This document shows, piece after piece, positions 1 to 8,852 of a stretch of DNA of 31,728 bases (position 1 is the first letter of the stretch; each line of letters opens with the position of its first letter). This stretch comes from JACPFV01 sp052386975 (lineage in GTDB: Bacteria; Pseudomonadota; Gammaproteobacteria; Nevskiales; Nevskiaceae): NCBI GenBank assembly GCA_052386975.1, contig JBQTJQ010000164.1:1-31728 (forward strand), in the 5' to 3' direction. The translations under genes were made by a program, and so were the position numbers. The notes below the pieces were generated by a model. It saw only the letters and a program-made list of their open reading frames with translations, ran no database searches and was not told the DNA's origin.

Positions 1-603
<603 letters not shown>

Positions 604-619
604 CGCGCGGCCGGCGCGC

Positions 620-1774
620 TCAGGGCGCCGGGACCAGCTTGTAGACCTTGCCGTTGAACGAGGTGATGTACAGCTCGCCGGCAAGGTCTTCGCCGAACGA
701 GCTGGGGTTGCCCGGCACCGTGCCGGCCAGGCGGTTGACGCCGCCCGGGCTCAGCGCCCACACCTCGCCCGTGCAGAAGTCGGCGTGGAAGTACTCGCCG
801 GCGTGCGCCGCCAGCGCGCTGCCGCGGTAGACGTAGCCGCCGATGATGCTGCAGCGGCCAAGGTCGTGGGCGTACTCGTGGATCGGGAAGATCGGGTTCG
901 CGGGAACCGGGTCGCCGCCGTTGTACGTGCGCGAGCCCTCGAACTTGCGCCAGCCGTAGTTGCCGCCGCGCACGATGACGTCGACCTCCTCGCGCTCGCC
1001 CTGGCCGACGTCGCCGGCGAGCAGCTGGCCGTTGAAGCGGTCGAAGCTGGCGCGGAACGGGTTGCGCAGCCCGTGGGCCCAGATCTCGGGGGCCCCCGTG
1101 CCGACGAACGGGTTGCTCGCCGGCACGCTGCCGTCGGGAGTGATGCGAAGGATCTTGCCGAGCAGCGAGTCGAGGTCCTGGGCATTGTTCTGCGGGTCGC
1201 CGCCGCTGCCGCCGTCGCCGCTGGCGATGTAGAGCCCGCCGTCCGGCCCGAACCCGATCCAGCCGCCCTTGTGGTTGGAGAACGGCTGGTCGTAGTCGAG
1301 CAACGGCGTCTCGGTCGCCGGGTCCACCAGGTTCGGGTCCGAGGTTACCTGGAAGCGCGAGATCTGCGTGCGCCGTGGCAGCATGCCGCCGAAGTTGGGG
1401 TTGTAGTTGACGTACAGGTAGCCGTTGCTGGCGAACGCGGGATCGAAGGTGAAGCCCAGCAGTCCCTGCTCGCCGCCGTCGTCGGTGACGAGGTTGCCGA
1501 TGTCGAGGAACGCGCTGGTGGTCGTCGCCGCGGCGTCGTGCGCAAAGGCGTAGACCACGCCCTCCTGCGTGACGACAAAGGCGCGCGTCGCATCGCCCGG
1601 CGCCTGCGTGAAGAACAGCGGCTGCGAGAAGCCCGGCAGCGACGGATAAGCGTCGACGATCGTGATGTCGTCGATCGGCTCGGCGTCGGGCGAGCTGCCC
1701 TCGTCATGGCACTGGGCCAGGACGAGGGCAACTGCCAGCAGGCCCAGCCGGGCGGCGGGCCTGCCGCAGGTCAC
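620..1774 (-). CDS. PQQ-type glucose/sorbosone dehydrogenase family lipoprotein
   Basis: Six-bladed beta-propeller protein of the soluble glucose/sorbosone dehydrogenase (GSDH) family, members of which oxidise sugars using pyrroloquinoline quinone. Family-like stretches are EQGLLGFTFDP, GLYIASGDGG, LGKILRI, GLRNPFRASFD, GDVGQGEREEVD and NYGWRKFEG. I chose the GTG at 1774: it follows the receptor stop by 7 bp and gives a short signal peptide with a lipobox (LVLAQC, Cys22), so the protein should be a lipoprotein. An in-frame ATG at 1813 also exists but would overlap the receptor gene by about 30 bp and lengthen the N-terminus with a polar stretch. It sits directly behind the TonB-dependent receptor on the same strand and is probably co-transcribed with it. 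The substrate is unknown, and whether PQQ is bound cannot be told from this reading. Confidence 0.85.
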   Translation of the reverse strand: MTCGRPAARLGLLAVALVLAQCHDEGSSPDAEPIDDITIVDAYPSLPGFSQPLFFTQAPGDATRAFVVTQEGVVYAFAHDAAATTTSAFLDIGNLVTDDGGEQGLLGFTFDPAFASNGYLYVNYNPNFGGMLPRRTQISRFQVTSDPNLVDPATETPLLDYDQPFSNHKGGWIGFGPDGGLYIASGDGGSGGDPQNNAQDLDSLLGKILRITPDGSVPASNPFVGTGAPEIWAHGLRNPFRASFDRFNGQLLAGDVGQGEREEVDVIVRGGNYGWRKFEGSRTYNGGDPVPANPIFPIHEYAHDLGRCSIIGGYVYRGSALAAHAGEYFHADFCTGEVWALSPGGVNRLAGTVPGNPSSFGEDLAGELYITSFNGKVYKLVPAP

Positions 1775-1781
1775 CGCGGCG

Positions 1782-4667
1782 TCAGAAGTTGACCGACGCC
1801 TCGAGGTAGCCAAACTGGCCGGGCAGGTCGTACAGCGAAGCGTCGTAGCCGTTCAGCGAGCAGCTCAAGCACTCCGGCGGATCCGTGCCGAACACGTTGT
1901 TGACGCCGCCGCTGATGCGCAGGTTGCCCAGCAAATGCGTCTGCCACGAGGCGCGCAGGTCGTGATACATGGTCGCGTCGAGCTGGTTCTTGTCCGTAGT
2001 GCTGTTGTCGCATACGGCGAAGCCGTTGCCGCCGCCGCACGACTCGGTCAGCGAGGAGATGTAGCGGAGAGACCAGCCGGCCGCGAACGCGTCCTGGCGC
2101 CAGTCCAGGCTCAGTGTGCTGCGGTACTCCGGGATCGAGCTGTCGTTGATCTCCACGCCGACGGCGTTGGGCTCCGGCAGGCCGGTGTCCTTGGCGACCG
2201 CCTTGTAGTCGTCGACGAAGGTGGCCTGATAGCGGGCGGTCAGGGTGCCGATGTTCATCTTCGGACCGACCCACGTGACACCGAGGTCGTAGCCGCTGGT
2301 GTTGACCGTGCCGAGGTTGAGCAGGATGTTGCTGAAGCCGTTGATGTCGCCGCTGACGCCGCGCGTGATGCCGTCGCAGAACGTCGGGTCCAGATTGAAG
2401 TTCGCGACGCAGCGGTCCAGCTGGGTCTGGGCGTCACGCGCCTGGATCGAGTCGGTGACCTCGTGGTCGTAATAGGTCAACTCGAAATCCATGCTGCTGG
2501 CCCAAGCCTGGTCCGACGCCCACCCCGGACTCCAGATCGCGCCGGCCGTGAAGCTGTCCGCGCTCTCGGGCTCGAGGGCCTGGTTGCCGCCCGTGCGCAC
2601 CGAGATCTGCGTGTTGGCCTGGTTGAAGGTGGTCGGGCTCGGCACGCCCAGCGCAAGACAGTTGGTCTCGGCCTGCGAGCCGGGCGGCGTCGTGTTGCAC
2701 GGATCGGTGATGGTCGCGTCGAAGCGCGCTGGCGAGCCGTACAGCTCGCCGACCGAAGGCGCCCGGAAGCCCTCGGCATAGGTCGCGCGTGCGGTGACCT
2801 CGTCGGTGAACTGCCAGAGCACCCCGAGCTTGCTGTTCGTGGTGCTGCCGAACGTCGAGTAATCCGAATAGCGCAGCGCCACGCTGGCCTCGAGCATCTT
2901 GAACGCCGGGAGGTCCGCCAGGATCGGGATGCGGCTTTCCACGTAGAGCTCGTCCACCGAGTAGTGTCCGCTGCTCGGCAGCGACGGCACGCCGTTGGTT
3001 TCGCCGGCGATGACGACGGCGTCGGGCGTGTAGCTGGCCGCCAGGCGCCGGTGCTCGATGCCCGCGGCGAACTCGAGGTTGCCGGCCGGCATCGGGACCA
3101 CGGCGCCCGAAATGTTGGCGGACCAGCCGTCGATGCCCTGCACGCTGCGGTCGTTCTCGATGAACGAGATGTACGACAGCATCTGCGGTGTGATGGTGCC
3201 CGGCCCGCCCCAGAAGTTCAGCGGCACGCACGGTGCCGTGCAGTTGGCCGGATCACCGAGCGCGCGCTCGATGTGGGCGATGTTGTAGCTGCCCTGGACT
3301 TCCTGGGTGGCGCGGTTGCGCCCGCTCAGCAGGTTGAAATCCCAGAAGTAGCGCTGGTCCATGAGCTCGAAGCCGCCCTGGACGCCGGCCGCCATGTATC
3401 GCGTCTCGACGTTTTGCGTGAACACGCGCGGTCCGCCTTCGAGCGGGCGCCGCGCGGTGAAGATCAGGTTGCCGCCGGGGCCGGAAGTGAGGGCCTGCCC
3501 GAAGGGGTTGAACGGCTGGTTCGCCGGAATGCTGATGTTGTCGGCGATGCCGCCGGTGCCGGCGCCGGGGCCGACGAAGATGGGCTCGGGCGCGGCCTGG
3601 TTGACCGATTCACGCGACTGGAACATGCCGCGGAAATAGATCGACACGTCGGCGAAGAGATCCCGGCGCACGGACGTGAACAGCGAGCTGCGCTGGGATG
3701 GCGTCAGCAGCAGGTTGAAGGGCGAGAAATTGAAACGGTCGCCAGTGGGCGAGCCGCCGTTGAAGGCGTGGAAGCCGGTGGCATCGAAGGGCGCCACGAA
3801 GCTCGGGCCGGCCGCGGTGCCGTTGCCGGCGAGGTTGCAGGTGCCACCGGGGCACAGGGCGTTGGCCGTTCCGTCGACGAACACGCTGCGCGTGGTCGGG
3901 ATGGCCGAACTGCCGTTGGCCACTCCAGTTCCCGGCACCGGGTAGCGCGACTGCTCCGTTTCGTTCGAGGAGATCTGCTTCTGCTCGAAGTGCGCGATGT
4001 CCACGAAGAAGTCATAGCCGCTCGCCGTGCCGCCGAGCGAAACGTTGCCGGACTGGGTCGCACCGTTGCCGGTCTCGTAGTCGGCGCTGTACACGCGCAG
4101 GGCGCTGTGGTCCTGCTTCTTCTTGGTGATGATGTTGACCACGCCGGCGATGGCGTCCGAGCCGTACAGCGACGAGGCGCCGTCGGTCAGGAGCTCGACC
4201 CGGTCCACCGCGCTGAACGGGATGGTGTTGAGGTCGACGGCCGCGTTGATGCCGGAGGCCGACGACTCGTTGACCCAGCGGATGCCGTCCACCAGCACCA
4301 GCACGCGCTTGGCGCCCAGGTGGCGCAGCGAAACCGTGGTCGAGCCCGAGCCGACGCCGCCGCTGTCCGCCGGGAAGCCGAAGTTGCCGGCCGAGTTGAA
4401 CTTGGTGTTCAGCGCCGAGCTGCTGACCGACAGGCGCTGCAGGATGTCGCCGATCGAGTTGATGCCGGTGGCCTCGAGCTCTTCGCGCGAGATGCTCATG
4501 ATCGGCGTCTGACCCTCGGTGCCGGAGCGCTTGATGCGCGAGCCGGTGACCTCGATGGCCTCGAGCTGCTGGGTGTCGTCGCCGGTCTGCTGGGCGGCCA
4601 GTGGCGGGGCCACGAGCGTCAGCAGGACCGCGAAAACGGGGAGTGCGAAGCGTGCGTCAGCTTTCAT
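1782..4667 (-). CDS. TonB-dependent outer-membrane receptor
   Basis: A 961-residue TonB-dependent receptor. Start chosen at the ATG at 4667 because GGAGGA lies 5 nt upstream and the next residues form a clean signal peptide (about 1-25, ending LAAQQ); the longer open frame upstream has no such features. A TonB-box-like segment (LEAIEVTGSRI) is followed by the plug domain (about residues 45-165, with LVDGIRWVN, VDRVELLTDGASSLYGSDAIAGVVNIITKK) and a long beta-barrel ending in an aromatic residue (SVNF), as usual for outer-membrane barrels. Extracellular loops carry several cysteines. The size and the VTGSRI start resemble receptors abundant in Xanthomonadales and Caulobacterales that are often linked to carbohydrate uptake; the substrate here is not shown. 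The lipoprotein dehydrogenase gene follows after 7 bp. Confidence 0.95.
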   Translation of the reverse strand: MKADARFALPVFAVLLTLVAPPLAAQQTGDDTQQLEAIEVTGSRIKRSGTEGQTPIMSISREELEATGINSIGDILQRLSVSSSALNTKFNSAGNFGFPADSGGVGSGSTTVSLRHLGAKRVLVLVDGIRWVNESSASGINAAVDLNTIPFSAVDRVELLTDGASSLYGSDAIAGVVNIITKKKQDHSALRVYSADYETGNGATQSGNVSLGGTASGYDFFVDIAHFEQKQISSNETEQSRYPVPGTGVANGSSAIPTTRSVFVDGTANALCPGGTCNLAGNGTAAGPSFVAPFDATGFHAFNGGSPTGDRFNFSPFNLLLTPSQRSSLFTSVRRDLFADVSIYFRGMFQSRESVNQAAPEPIFVGPGAGTGGIADNISIPANQPFNPFGQALTSGPGGNLIFTARRPLEGGPRVFTQNVETRYMAAGVQGGFELMDQRYFWDFNLLSGRNRATQEVQGSYNIAHIERALGDPANCTAPCVPLNFWGGPGTITPQMLSYISFIENDRSVQGIDGWSANISGAVVPMPAGNLEFAAGIEHRRLAASYTPDAVVIAGETNGVPSLPSSGHYSVDELYVESRIPILADLPAFKMLEASVALRYSDYSTFGSTTNSKLGVLWQFTDEVTARATYAEGFRAPSVGELYGSPARFDATITDPCNTTPPGSQAETNCLALGVPSPTTFNQANTQISVRTGGNQALEPESADSFTAGAIWSPGWASDQAWASSMDFELTYYDHEVTDSIQARDAQTQLDRCVANFNLDPTFCDGITRGVSGDINGFSNILLNLGTVNTSGYDLGVTWVGPKMNIGTLTARYQATFVDDYKAVAKDTGLPEPNAVGVEINDSSIPEYRSTLSLDWRQDAFAAGWSLRYISSLTESCGGGNGFAVCDNSTTDKNQLDATMYHDLRASWQTHLLGNLRISGGVNNVFGTDPPECLSCSLNGYDASLYDLPGQFGYLEASVNF

Positions 4668-4821
4668 GGAAATCCTCCACGCAAAGTGTCGAACGATCCG
4701 GATCGCCCGATATTGGACGCCGGCGCTGGCGGCACTGTAAATCAATGTCTTGTGCGCGCGCATTCCGCGGTGCAGCAGATTTCCCGGCCGCGGCGGCCCT
4801 GGGCGCCGGCAACGCCGGCGG

Positions 4822-4827
4822 TAGAAT
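4822..4827 (+). promoter_or_regulatory. Candidate -10 element for the M3 peptidase gene
   Basis: TAGAAT in the 255-bp gap between the divergent receptor and peptidase genes, inside GGTAGAATCGCC. No good -35 hexamer is seen at 16-18 bp upstream, and the preceding GC-rich inverted repeat (GCCGGC AAC GCCGGC) occupies that place. The start point would lie near 4834, giving a leader of about 90 nt. The rest of the gap holds nothing I can identify. Confidence 0.3.
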
Positions 4828-4922
4828 CGCCGCCCTGCAACCCTTTGTGTCCCTGATGCATCACCTGATACCGGCCGCGCGCCCCACCGGGGCCCGGCTC
4901 TCCGCAATCACTCGGGAGCGTC

Positions 4923-7085
4923 ATGAAAACCAGCCTTTGTGCCCGCCTCGCCGCGCCTGCCGTCGCCGGTGCCGTCCTGCTTAGCGCCTGCGCCGGAACC
5001 CCCGTGCCGGAGTCCAGCGCCCAGGTCGCCGCCAACCCGTTCTTCGAGCCGAGCACGCTCCCGTACCAGTACCCGCGCTTCGACCTGATCAAGGACGAGC
5101 ACTACCTGCCAGCCTTCGAGAAGGGCATGGCCGACAACCTCAAGGAGATCGAGGCAATCGCCGGCAACCCGGCCCCGGCCACGCTGGAGAACACCATCGT
5201 GGCGATGGAGAAGTCGGGCCAGCTGCTGGGCCGCGTCAACACGGTGTTCCAGAGCCTGGCCAGCGCCCACACCAACGACGCCCTCAAGAAGCTCGACGTC
5301 GACATCTCGCCGAAGCTGTCGGCGCACCAGGACGCGGTCTACCTCAACGGCGCTCTGTATGCGCGCGTGAAGGCGCTGTACGACGCGCGCGACTCGCTCG
5401 GGCTCGACGCCGAGGGTAGCCGCCTGGTCGAGAAGTACCACACCGACTTCGTCCGCGCCGGCGCGCGGCTGAACGACGAACAGAAGACCCGGCTCAAGGC
5501 GATCAACGAAGAGCTCGCCACGCTCGGCACGAAATTTTCACAGAACCTGCAGAACGACACCAACGCCTCGGCCGTCGTGGTCGACACGAAAGAGGAGCTG
5601 GACGGCCTGTCCGCCGACGCCATCGCCGCGGCCGCCCAGGCCGCCAAGGCGCGCAAGCTGGAAGGCAAGTACGTCATCCAGCTGATCCTGCCGACGCCGC
5701 AGCCGGCGCTGGCCTCGCTGACCAACCGCGCGCTGCGCGAGCGCATCTACCGCGCCGCGGTCGAGCGCGCCAACCGCGGCAACGAGCACGACAACAAGGC
5801 CGTGCTGGCCCAGATCGTCAAGCTGCGCGCCGAGCGCGCCGGCCTGCTGGGCTACCCGACGCACGCCGATTTCGCGCTGGAGACCCAGACCGCCAAGTCG
5901 CGCAAGGCCGTCAACGACATGCTCGCCAAGCTGACGCCGGCCGCGGTGGCCAACGCGCGCCGCGAGGCCGCCGACATGCAGAAGCTGATCGACCAGCAGA
6001 AGGGTGGCTTCAAGCTCGAGGCCTGGGACTGGGCGTTCTACGCCGAGCAGGTGCGCAAGGCGCGCTACGACTTCGACGAGTCGCAGATGAAGCCGTACTT
6101 CGAGCTCAACCGCGTGCTGCAGGACGGCATCTTCTACATGGCCAACAAGGTCTACGGCCTGAGCTTCAAGGAGCGCAAGGACCTGCCGGTGTACCAGGAA
6201 GACGTGCGCGTGTTCGAGGTGTTCGAGGAGGACGGCAAGGCCCTCGGCCTGTTCCTGTTTGACCCGTTCGCCCGCGAGAGCAAGCGCGGCGGCGCCTGGA
6301 TGAACGCCTACGTCAGCCAGAACCGCCTGCTCGGCGAGGTGCCGGTGGTGGCCAACCACCTGAACATCCCCGCGCCGCCGGCCGGCCAGCCGGCGCTGCT
6401 GACCTTCGACGAGGTCAACACCGCGTTCCACGAATTCGGCCACGCGCTGCACGGCCTGTTTTCGAGCGTGAAGTACCCGTACTTCAGCGGCACCTCGGTG
6501 CCTCGCGACTTCGTCGAGTATCCGTCGCAGGTGCACGAGATGTGGGTGACCTGGCCGGAGATCCTGAAGAACTACGCCCGGCACTACCAGACCGGCGAGC
6601 CGATGCCGCAGGCGCTGGTGGACAAGGTCAAGGCCGCCGACAAGTTCAACCAGGGCTTCACCACCACCGAGTACCTCGAGGCCTCGCTGCTCGACCAGGC
6701 GTTCCACCAGCTGCAGGGCGGCCAGGCCGAGATCAAGGACGTGATCGCGTTCGAGAAAGCCGCGCTGAAAAAGGCCGGCGCCGACGTGCGTGAGGTGACC
6801 TCGCGCTACCGCAGCACCTACTTCAACCACATTTTCGGCGGCGGCTACTCGGCCGGGTACTACTCCTACATCTGGAGCGAAGTGCTCGACGCCGACACGG
6901 TCGAGTGGTTCAAGGGGAAGGGCGGCATGACGCGCGCCAACGGCGACGAGTTCCGCGCCAAGCTGCTGTCGCGCGGCGGCAGCGTGGACGCGATCGAGTT
7001 GTTCAAGGGTTTCCGCGGCCGCTCGCCGGACATCGAGCCGCTGCTCGAGCGCCGCGGCCTCAAGCCGGCGAAGAAGACCACGTAG
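4923..7085 (+). CDS. dcp: M3 family zinc metallopeptidase, Dcp-like peptidyl-dipeptidase (lipoprotein)
   Basis: A 720-residue oligopeptidase of family M3 (thimet/Dcp group), which trims peptides in the periplasm. The catalytic motif HEFGH is at residues 503-507 (FHEFGHALHG), and the third zinc ligand is E532 in DFVEYPSQVHE, at the family's usual spacing. The C-terminal region (YRSTYFNHIFGGGYSAGYYSYIWSEVLD) is typical of Dcp. The N-terminus is a lipoprotein signal with lipobox LLSAC (Cys23), so it is probably anchored facing the periplasm. E. coli Dcp is about 680 residues and lacks a lipobox. The ATG at 4923 is preceded by GGGAG. The gene is single: a strong terminator lies 55 bp after the stop. 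Confidence 0.95.
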   Translation: MKTSLCARLAAPAVAGAVLLSACAGTPVPESSAQVAANPFFEPSTLPYQYPRFDLIKDEHYLPAFEKGMADNLKEIEAIAGNPAPATLENTIVAMEKSGQLLGRVNTVFQSLASAHTNDALKKLDVDISPKLSAHQDAVYLNGALYARVKALYDARDSLGLDAEGSRLVEKYHTDFVRAGARLNDEQKTRLKAINEELATLGTKFSQNLQNDTNASAVVVDTKEELDGLSADAIAAAAQAAKARKLEGKYVIQLILPTPQPALASLTNRALRERIYRAAVERANRGNEHDNKAVLAQIVKLRAERAGLLGYPTHADFALETQTAKSRKAVNDMLAKLTPAAVANARREAADMQKLIDQQKGGFKLEAWDWAFYAEQVRKARYDFDESQMKPYFELNRVLQDGIFYMANKVYGLSFKERKDLPVYQEDVRVFEVFEEDGKALGLFLFDPFARESKRGGAWMNAYVSQNRLLGEVPVVANHLNIPAPPAGQPALLTFDEVNTAFHEFGHALHGLFSSVKYPYFSGTSVPRDFVEYPSQVHEMWVTWPEILKNYARHYQTGEPMPQALVDKVKAADKFNQGFTTTEYLEASLLDQAFHQLQGGQAEIKDVIAFEKAALKKAGADVREVTSRYRSTYFNHIFGGGYSAGYYSYIWSEVLDADTVEWFKGKGGMTRANGDEFRAKLLSRGGSVDAIELFKGFRGRSPDIEPLLERRGLKPAKKTT

Positions 7086-7140
7086 AACTCCGTTTGCCCG
7101 GAACGCACAGCGAAGTTGAAGGGCGCTTCGCATCCACCCG

Positions 7141-7171
7141 GACGGCCGCCGCAAGGCGGCCGTCTTTTTTT
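7141..7171 (+). terminator. Rho-independent terminator after dcp
   Basis: A perfect 10-bp stem (GACGGCCGCC / GGCGGCCGTC) with a GCAA tetraloop followed at once by seven T. This is the cleanest intrinsic terminator in the window and separates dcp from the next gene. Confidence 0.93.
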
Positions 7172-7172
7172 G

Positions 7173-7178
7173 CATAAT
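7173..7178 (+). promoter_or_regulatory. Candidate -10 element giving a leaderless transcript
   Basis: CATAAT sits 8 nt before the ATG at 7187 and directly after the dcp terminator. A transcript from it would begin at or within a few bases of the ATG. No -35 match is visible, because that position falls in the terminator stem. The same 8-nt spacing occurs at tesB and hrpB. Confidence 0.35.
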
Positions 7179-7186
7179 CGCCGGCC

Positions 7187-8278
7187 ATGAAGCGCCTCAC
7201 GACCCTTGCCCTGCTGCTGCTCGTGGCCGCCGCCAGCGCCGCCGCCGAGCCTGCCCCGGAAACGCCGACCTGGCAGGCGGCCAACAAGCGCTCCGCCGCG
7301 CTGATCCGGCTCAAGGGCCCGAGCGCCGAGGCGGCCGACTTCGCGCGCACGGCTTTCGACCTGTATCCGCTGCAGGTGCGGCGCTACAGCGGCGAGATGC
7401 ACGCGCAGTTGCTGTTGAACCTCCTCGATACGCGCCACAAGGCCGAAGGCCGTGACGTGGCGCTGCGCGAGTTCGACGAGAAGATCGAGGCGCTGCAGGG
7501 GCGCGCCGGTGCCGACGCACCCGTCCTGGTCGACCTGTGGCGCGAGGGCGCGACGATTGCCGGCCGCGGCAGCGACGCCGCCGGGCGCTACAGCGAGCGG
7601 GCGCTGGCCGTGGCCGACCAGGTGTTCGGCCCGGGCGACCCGCGGACCCTCACCTGCCTGTTGCACGCCGTGCGGCACCTGCGCGTGACGCGCGGCTACG
7701 ACTGGGCGCTCGGCAAGCTCCTGAACACCCGCGGGCGCGCCGAGCGGAGCGCTGACCGCGCGCAGGTCGACCTGATCGACCTGCTCGTGGCGAGGCTGGA
7801 CCTGGACTCCGGCAGCGCGAATCGGGCGATCAACGGGTACCGCGCGCTCATCGGCCGGCTCGAGCGGCTCGAGAAGCCCGGGGCCGACCAGAACGCGCTG
7901 CTGCGGATCGCCTACGCGCAACTCCTGCACGTTTACCAGCAGCGAGGTGACGTGGAGGCCGCCCGCGCGCTGCAGCGGCGCCAGGCGGAGCGCGGGCCGG
8001 TCCAGGACGAGCCGCTCGTGCCGCTGCTTCGCGTGGAGCCCCGGTCACCGCCCGCCGCGCGGGACGGATTCGTCGAGATGGAGCTGCTGATCGGCGCGGA
8101 TGGTGCCGTTCACGAGATCGTCGTCATCCGCGCCGAGCCCCAGGGTGCCTTCGAGGAGTCCGCGATCGAAGCGATCCGCCAGTGGCGGTTCAAGCCCGGG
8201 GTGATCGAGGGCAAGCCGGTCGTGACGGCCGGGCGGCAGCGCATCGACTTCGACGCGGGAACGCGCCGGCCGCAGTAG
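7187..8278 (+). CDS. Secreted protein with C-terminal TonB-like domain
   Basis: A 363-residue protein with a signal peptide (KRLTTLALLLLVAAASAAA, cleavage near residue 20), a helix-rich middle (about 30-270) with TPR-like character (YAQLLHVYQQRGDVEAARAL), and a TonB C-terminal fold at about 285-355. Marks of that fold are VEMELLIGADGAVHEIVVI, SAIEAIRQWRFKPG and the final strand. Full TonB proteins have an N-terminal membrane anchor and a proline-rich spacer; here there is a cleavable-looking signal and no spacer. So this is more likely a periplasmic protein that uses the TonB-C fold for binding than an energy transducer. The ATG has no Shine-Dalgarno sequence. Function unknown. Confidence 0.8.
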   Translation: MKRLTTLALLLLVAAASAAAEPAPETPTWQAANKRSAALIRLKGPSAEAADFARTAFDLYPLQVRRYSGEMHAQLLLNLLDTRHKAEGRDVALREFDEKIEALQGRAGADAPVLVDLWREGATIAGRGSDAAGRYSERALAVADQVFGPGDPRTLTCLLHAVRHLRVTRGYDWALGKLLNTRGRAERSADRAQVDLIDLLVARLDLDSGSANRAINGYRALIGRLERLEKPGADQNALLRIAYAQLLHVYQQRGDVEAARALQRRQAERGPVQDEPLVPLLRVEPRSPPAARDGFVEMELLIGADGAVHEIVVIRAEPQGAFEESAIEAIRQWRFKPGVIEGKPVVTAGRQRIDFDAGTRRPQ

Positions 8279-8314
8279 CGGCGTGAGGTGCGCCTACGGC
8301 GCCACCAGCCAGCA

Positions 8315-8802
8315 TCAGCTGGCCGCGTCGCCGATGTTGGCCTGGCTGCCGACCGCCATGTAGAACACCGGCGCCTTGATCGCGTACATCACGCCGAGCA
8401 TCAGCCCGCCGTGGATCAGGATCCAGGTCGCGCCGACGCCGAACAGCAGCGGCTGCTCGACGATCGCGCGCAGGTTCATGTGCATGCCGATGCTGGCGAC
8501 CAGCACGTACAGCATCAGCGAGCCGACCTTCGAGGCGCCGGCGCCCTCGAGCTTGCGCGCGGGCGTCAGCGACAGCAGCAGGCCGAAGGTGGTGGCCAGC
8601 ACCACGATCCAGAAGAACTCGCTGGTCAGCGAGATCTGCTCGGCCACTGGCCCTGGGCCTTGAAGAACGCCACCAGCGGCCCGGCCAGCGCGTGCGACAG
8701 CCCGGTGAAGCCGAAGCCGACCGCGGCGATGAACACCAGGTCCGGCAGCTTCGGGATGCGCGCGTGCTGTTGCTCGAACTGCTCGACCTTGCGGCGCCAG
8801 TG
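8315..8802 (-). pseudogene. Remnant of a DUF819 family membrane protein gene
   Basis: Two reading frames on the minus strand join into one DUF819-like (YjcL-type) membrane protein. The upstream frame reads PDLVFIAAVGFGFTGLSHAL and on to VAFFKAQG; the downstream frame reads VAEQISLTSEFFWIVVLATT and on to MAVGSQANIGDAAS and a stop. Restoring one C in a GGGCC run near 8648-8651 joins them. From memory the family continues GGAASAPVVA after SQANIG, so the C-terminus is lost as well, and about the first half of the usual ~380-400 residues is absent upstream. What remains is roughly 160 codons with a frameshift and both ends missing. The protein is therefore not made in functional form. This fragment fills the 574-bp gap between the TonB-C protein and the SpoIIE-type gene. 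Confidence 0.85.
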
Positions 8803-8817
8803 TAACGGCGCAGTCTC

Positions 8818-8823
8818 TATACT
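8818..8823 (+). promoter_or_regulatory. Candidate -10 element for the SpoIIE-type operon
   Basis: TATACT, five of six consensus bases, 29 nt upstream of the ATG at 8853 and just past the edge of the DUF819 remnant. No convincing -35 hexamer is seen. GGGGGCGGC lies immediately before the ATG and may act as the ribosome site. Confidence 0.4.
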
Positions 8824-8852
8824 GCCGCCCTTGCGTCGCGAACGGGGGCGGC

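Noticed and set aside
604..619. Possible terminator between thiC and the convergent dehydrogenase gene
   Set aside because: The CGCGCGGCCGGCGCGC tract could fold, but the gap is 16 bp with no T tract on either strand.
1662..4856. A 1064-codon open frame on the plus strand, antisense to the TonB receptor
   Set aside because: Arginine/alanine/valine-rich composition with no domain; a by-product of high-GC codon use opposite a real gene that has a signal peptide, plug motifs and ribosome site.
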